Shown: positions 23,889-24,680 of the stretch, one piece after another | Layout of the letters: every line of letters begins with the position of its first letter | Position numbering within the stretch: the first letter of the stretch is position 1 | NCBI GenBank assembly: GCA_023388955.1 | Contig: JAEWFH010000169.1 | Coordinates: 1-24,680 of the forward strand | Source: Pseudomonadota bacterium | GTDB taxonomy: Bacteria; Pseudomonadota; Gammaproteobacteria; Xanthomonadales; Xanthomonadaceae | Length of the DNA stretch: 24,680 nucleotides | Direction: 5' to 3' | Program-made: the position numbers and the translations under genes | The notes under the pieces: generated by a model | Told to the model about the DNA's origin: nothing | The model's database searches: none | Seen by the model: only the letters and a program-made list of their open reading frames with translations

Positions 23889-24680
23889 CTACTCGTGGTA
23901 GCCGAAGGCGCGCAGGGCCGCCTCGTCGTCGGACCAGCCCTCGCGCACGCGCACCCAGGTTTCCAGGAACACCTTCGAGTCGAACAGCCGCTCCATCTGC
24001 TGGCGCGCGCGGGTGCCGATCTCGCGCAGGCGCTCGCCGCCCTTGCCGATCACGATCGCCTTCTGCCCCCGTCGCTCGACCCAGATCACCGCCCCGATGC
24101 GCAGCACCGGCCCGTCCTCGACGTAGCTCTCGATCTCGACCGTGGTCGCATACGGCAATTCCTCGCCCAGCTGGCGCATCAACTGCTCGCGCACCATCTC
24201 CGCGGCCAGGAAGCGCTGGCTCTTGTCGGTGATCTCATCCTCGCCGAACGGCGCGGGCTGCTCCGGCAGCAGTTTGAGCACGTCGGCCACCAGCGGCTCC
24301 AGCCCCTTGCGCTTGAGCGCGGAGACCGGATGCACCGCGGCAAACTCGCGCCCCTCACTGACCTGCGCCAGGTACGGCAGCAACTGCGACTTGTCCTTGA
24401 TCCGGTCGACCTGGTTGACCACCAGCACCACCGGCACCCCGGCCCCGTGCAGGGCCTGGTAGGCGAACGTATCGGCCTCGTCCCACTGCCCGGCCCGCAC
24501 CACCAGCATCGCCGCGTCCACGCCCTCCAGCGCCCCGCGCGCGGCGCGGTTCATCCAGCGGTGCATCGCGGTGGCCGTCGAGCGCCCGTGCTCGCGGTGC
24601 AGCCCGGGTGTATCAACCAGCACCAGCTGCCCCTGCGGGAAGGTGGCGATGCCGAGCAGGCGGTGGCGGGTGGTCTGCGG
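23889..24680 (-). CDS. era: GTPase Era (N-terminus beyond the window)
   Basis: Essential GTPase that binds the 3' end of 16S rRNA during 30S assembly. The visible 263 residues lack only the first part of the G domain, including the P-loop, which lies past the right edge; the frame stays open to the edge. Seen are the G2/switch I QTTRHRLLGI, G3 DTPGLH (23-28), the G4 motif as NQVD (89-92) rather than the usual NKxD, and G5 SAL (120-122). The C-terminal KH domain has VIGKGGERLREIG (210-222) followed by a typical tail. recO follows after 4 nt. The upstream partner in related genomes is rnc, outside this window. Confidence 0.95.
   Translation of the reverse strand, partial: PQTTRHRLLGIATFPQGQLVLVDTPGLHREHGRSTATAMHRWMNRAARGALEGVDAAMLVVRAGQWDEADTFAYQALHGAGVPVVLVVNQVDRIKDKSQLLPYLAQVSEGREFAAVHPVSALKRKGLEPLVADVLKLLPEQPAPFGEDEITDKSQRFLAAEMVREQLMRQLGEELPYATTVEIESYVEDGPVLRIGAVIWVERRGQKAIVIGKGGERLREIGTRARQQMERLFDSKVFLETWVRVREGWSDDEAALRAFGYHE

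Overview
The window is ordinary-looking chromosome from a very GC-rich gammaproteobacterium of the Xanthomonadaceae/Lysobacteraceae type (Lysobacter, Luteimonas and relatives). Four things point there: a TonB-dependent receptor whose plug is preceded by VTVTGS, a single-gene orthologue of the Pseudomonas PA3004 thioinosine phosphorylase beside nagZ, a YdbL-type lipoprotein, and GC-saturated codon third positions. That placement is an inference from gene content, not from a search. There is no rRNA, tRNA, CRISPR array, insertion sequence, phage gene or integrase, and no gene-free stretch longer than about 200 bases.

Left part (1-7.7 kb). A partial DUF2147 protein and the Fe-S carrier ATPase Mrp run leftward. 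Divergent from mrp is a 950-residue TonB-dependent receptor with its own terminator. It is followed by an aldehyde dehydrogenase, whose likely promoter begins inside the tail of that terminator, and a von Willebrand (YfbK-like) lipoprotein.

Middle (7.7-15 kb). A 974-residue c-di-GMP protein with two tandem GAF/coiled-coil units plus GGDEF and EAL runs leftward. Divergent from it are yigZ and a full-size ABC exporter. An AidB-like acyl-CoA dehydrogenase converges on the exporter and has an operator-like inverted repeat just before its start.

Right part (15-22.4 kb) is a leftward series: ydbH-like, ydbL-like, a REP-like doublet, rlmD, CYTH protein, nagZ, hpt, S-methyl-5'-thioinosine phosphorylase, then a cold shock gene with its own promoter and terminator. 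The block from rlmD to the phosphorylase is tightly packed (ATGA overlap and gaps of 3-57 nt) and is probably one transcript. It combines 23S rRNA modification, peptidoglycan recycling and purine/methylthio salvage: the phosphorylase releases hypoxanthine, which Hpt can convert to IMP.

The right edge holds a REC-Hpt phosphorelay protein whose stop overlaps that of recO. recO lies immediately downstream of era, which runs off the window.

I see no clear undescribed multi-gene system. The items most worth checking are the REP-like doublet at 19.6-19.7 kb, the YdbH/YdbL pair with no ynbE gene, the palindromes upstream of mrp and of the acyl-CoA dehydrogenase, and the TonB-box-like motif in the YfbK-like lipoprotein.
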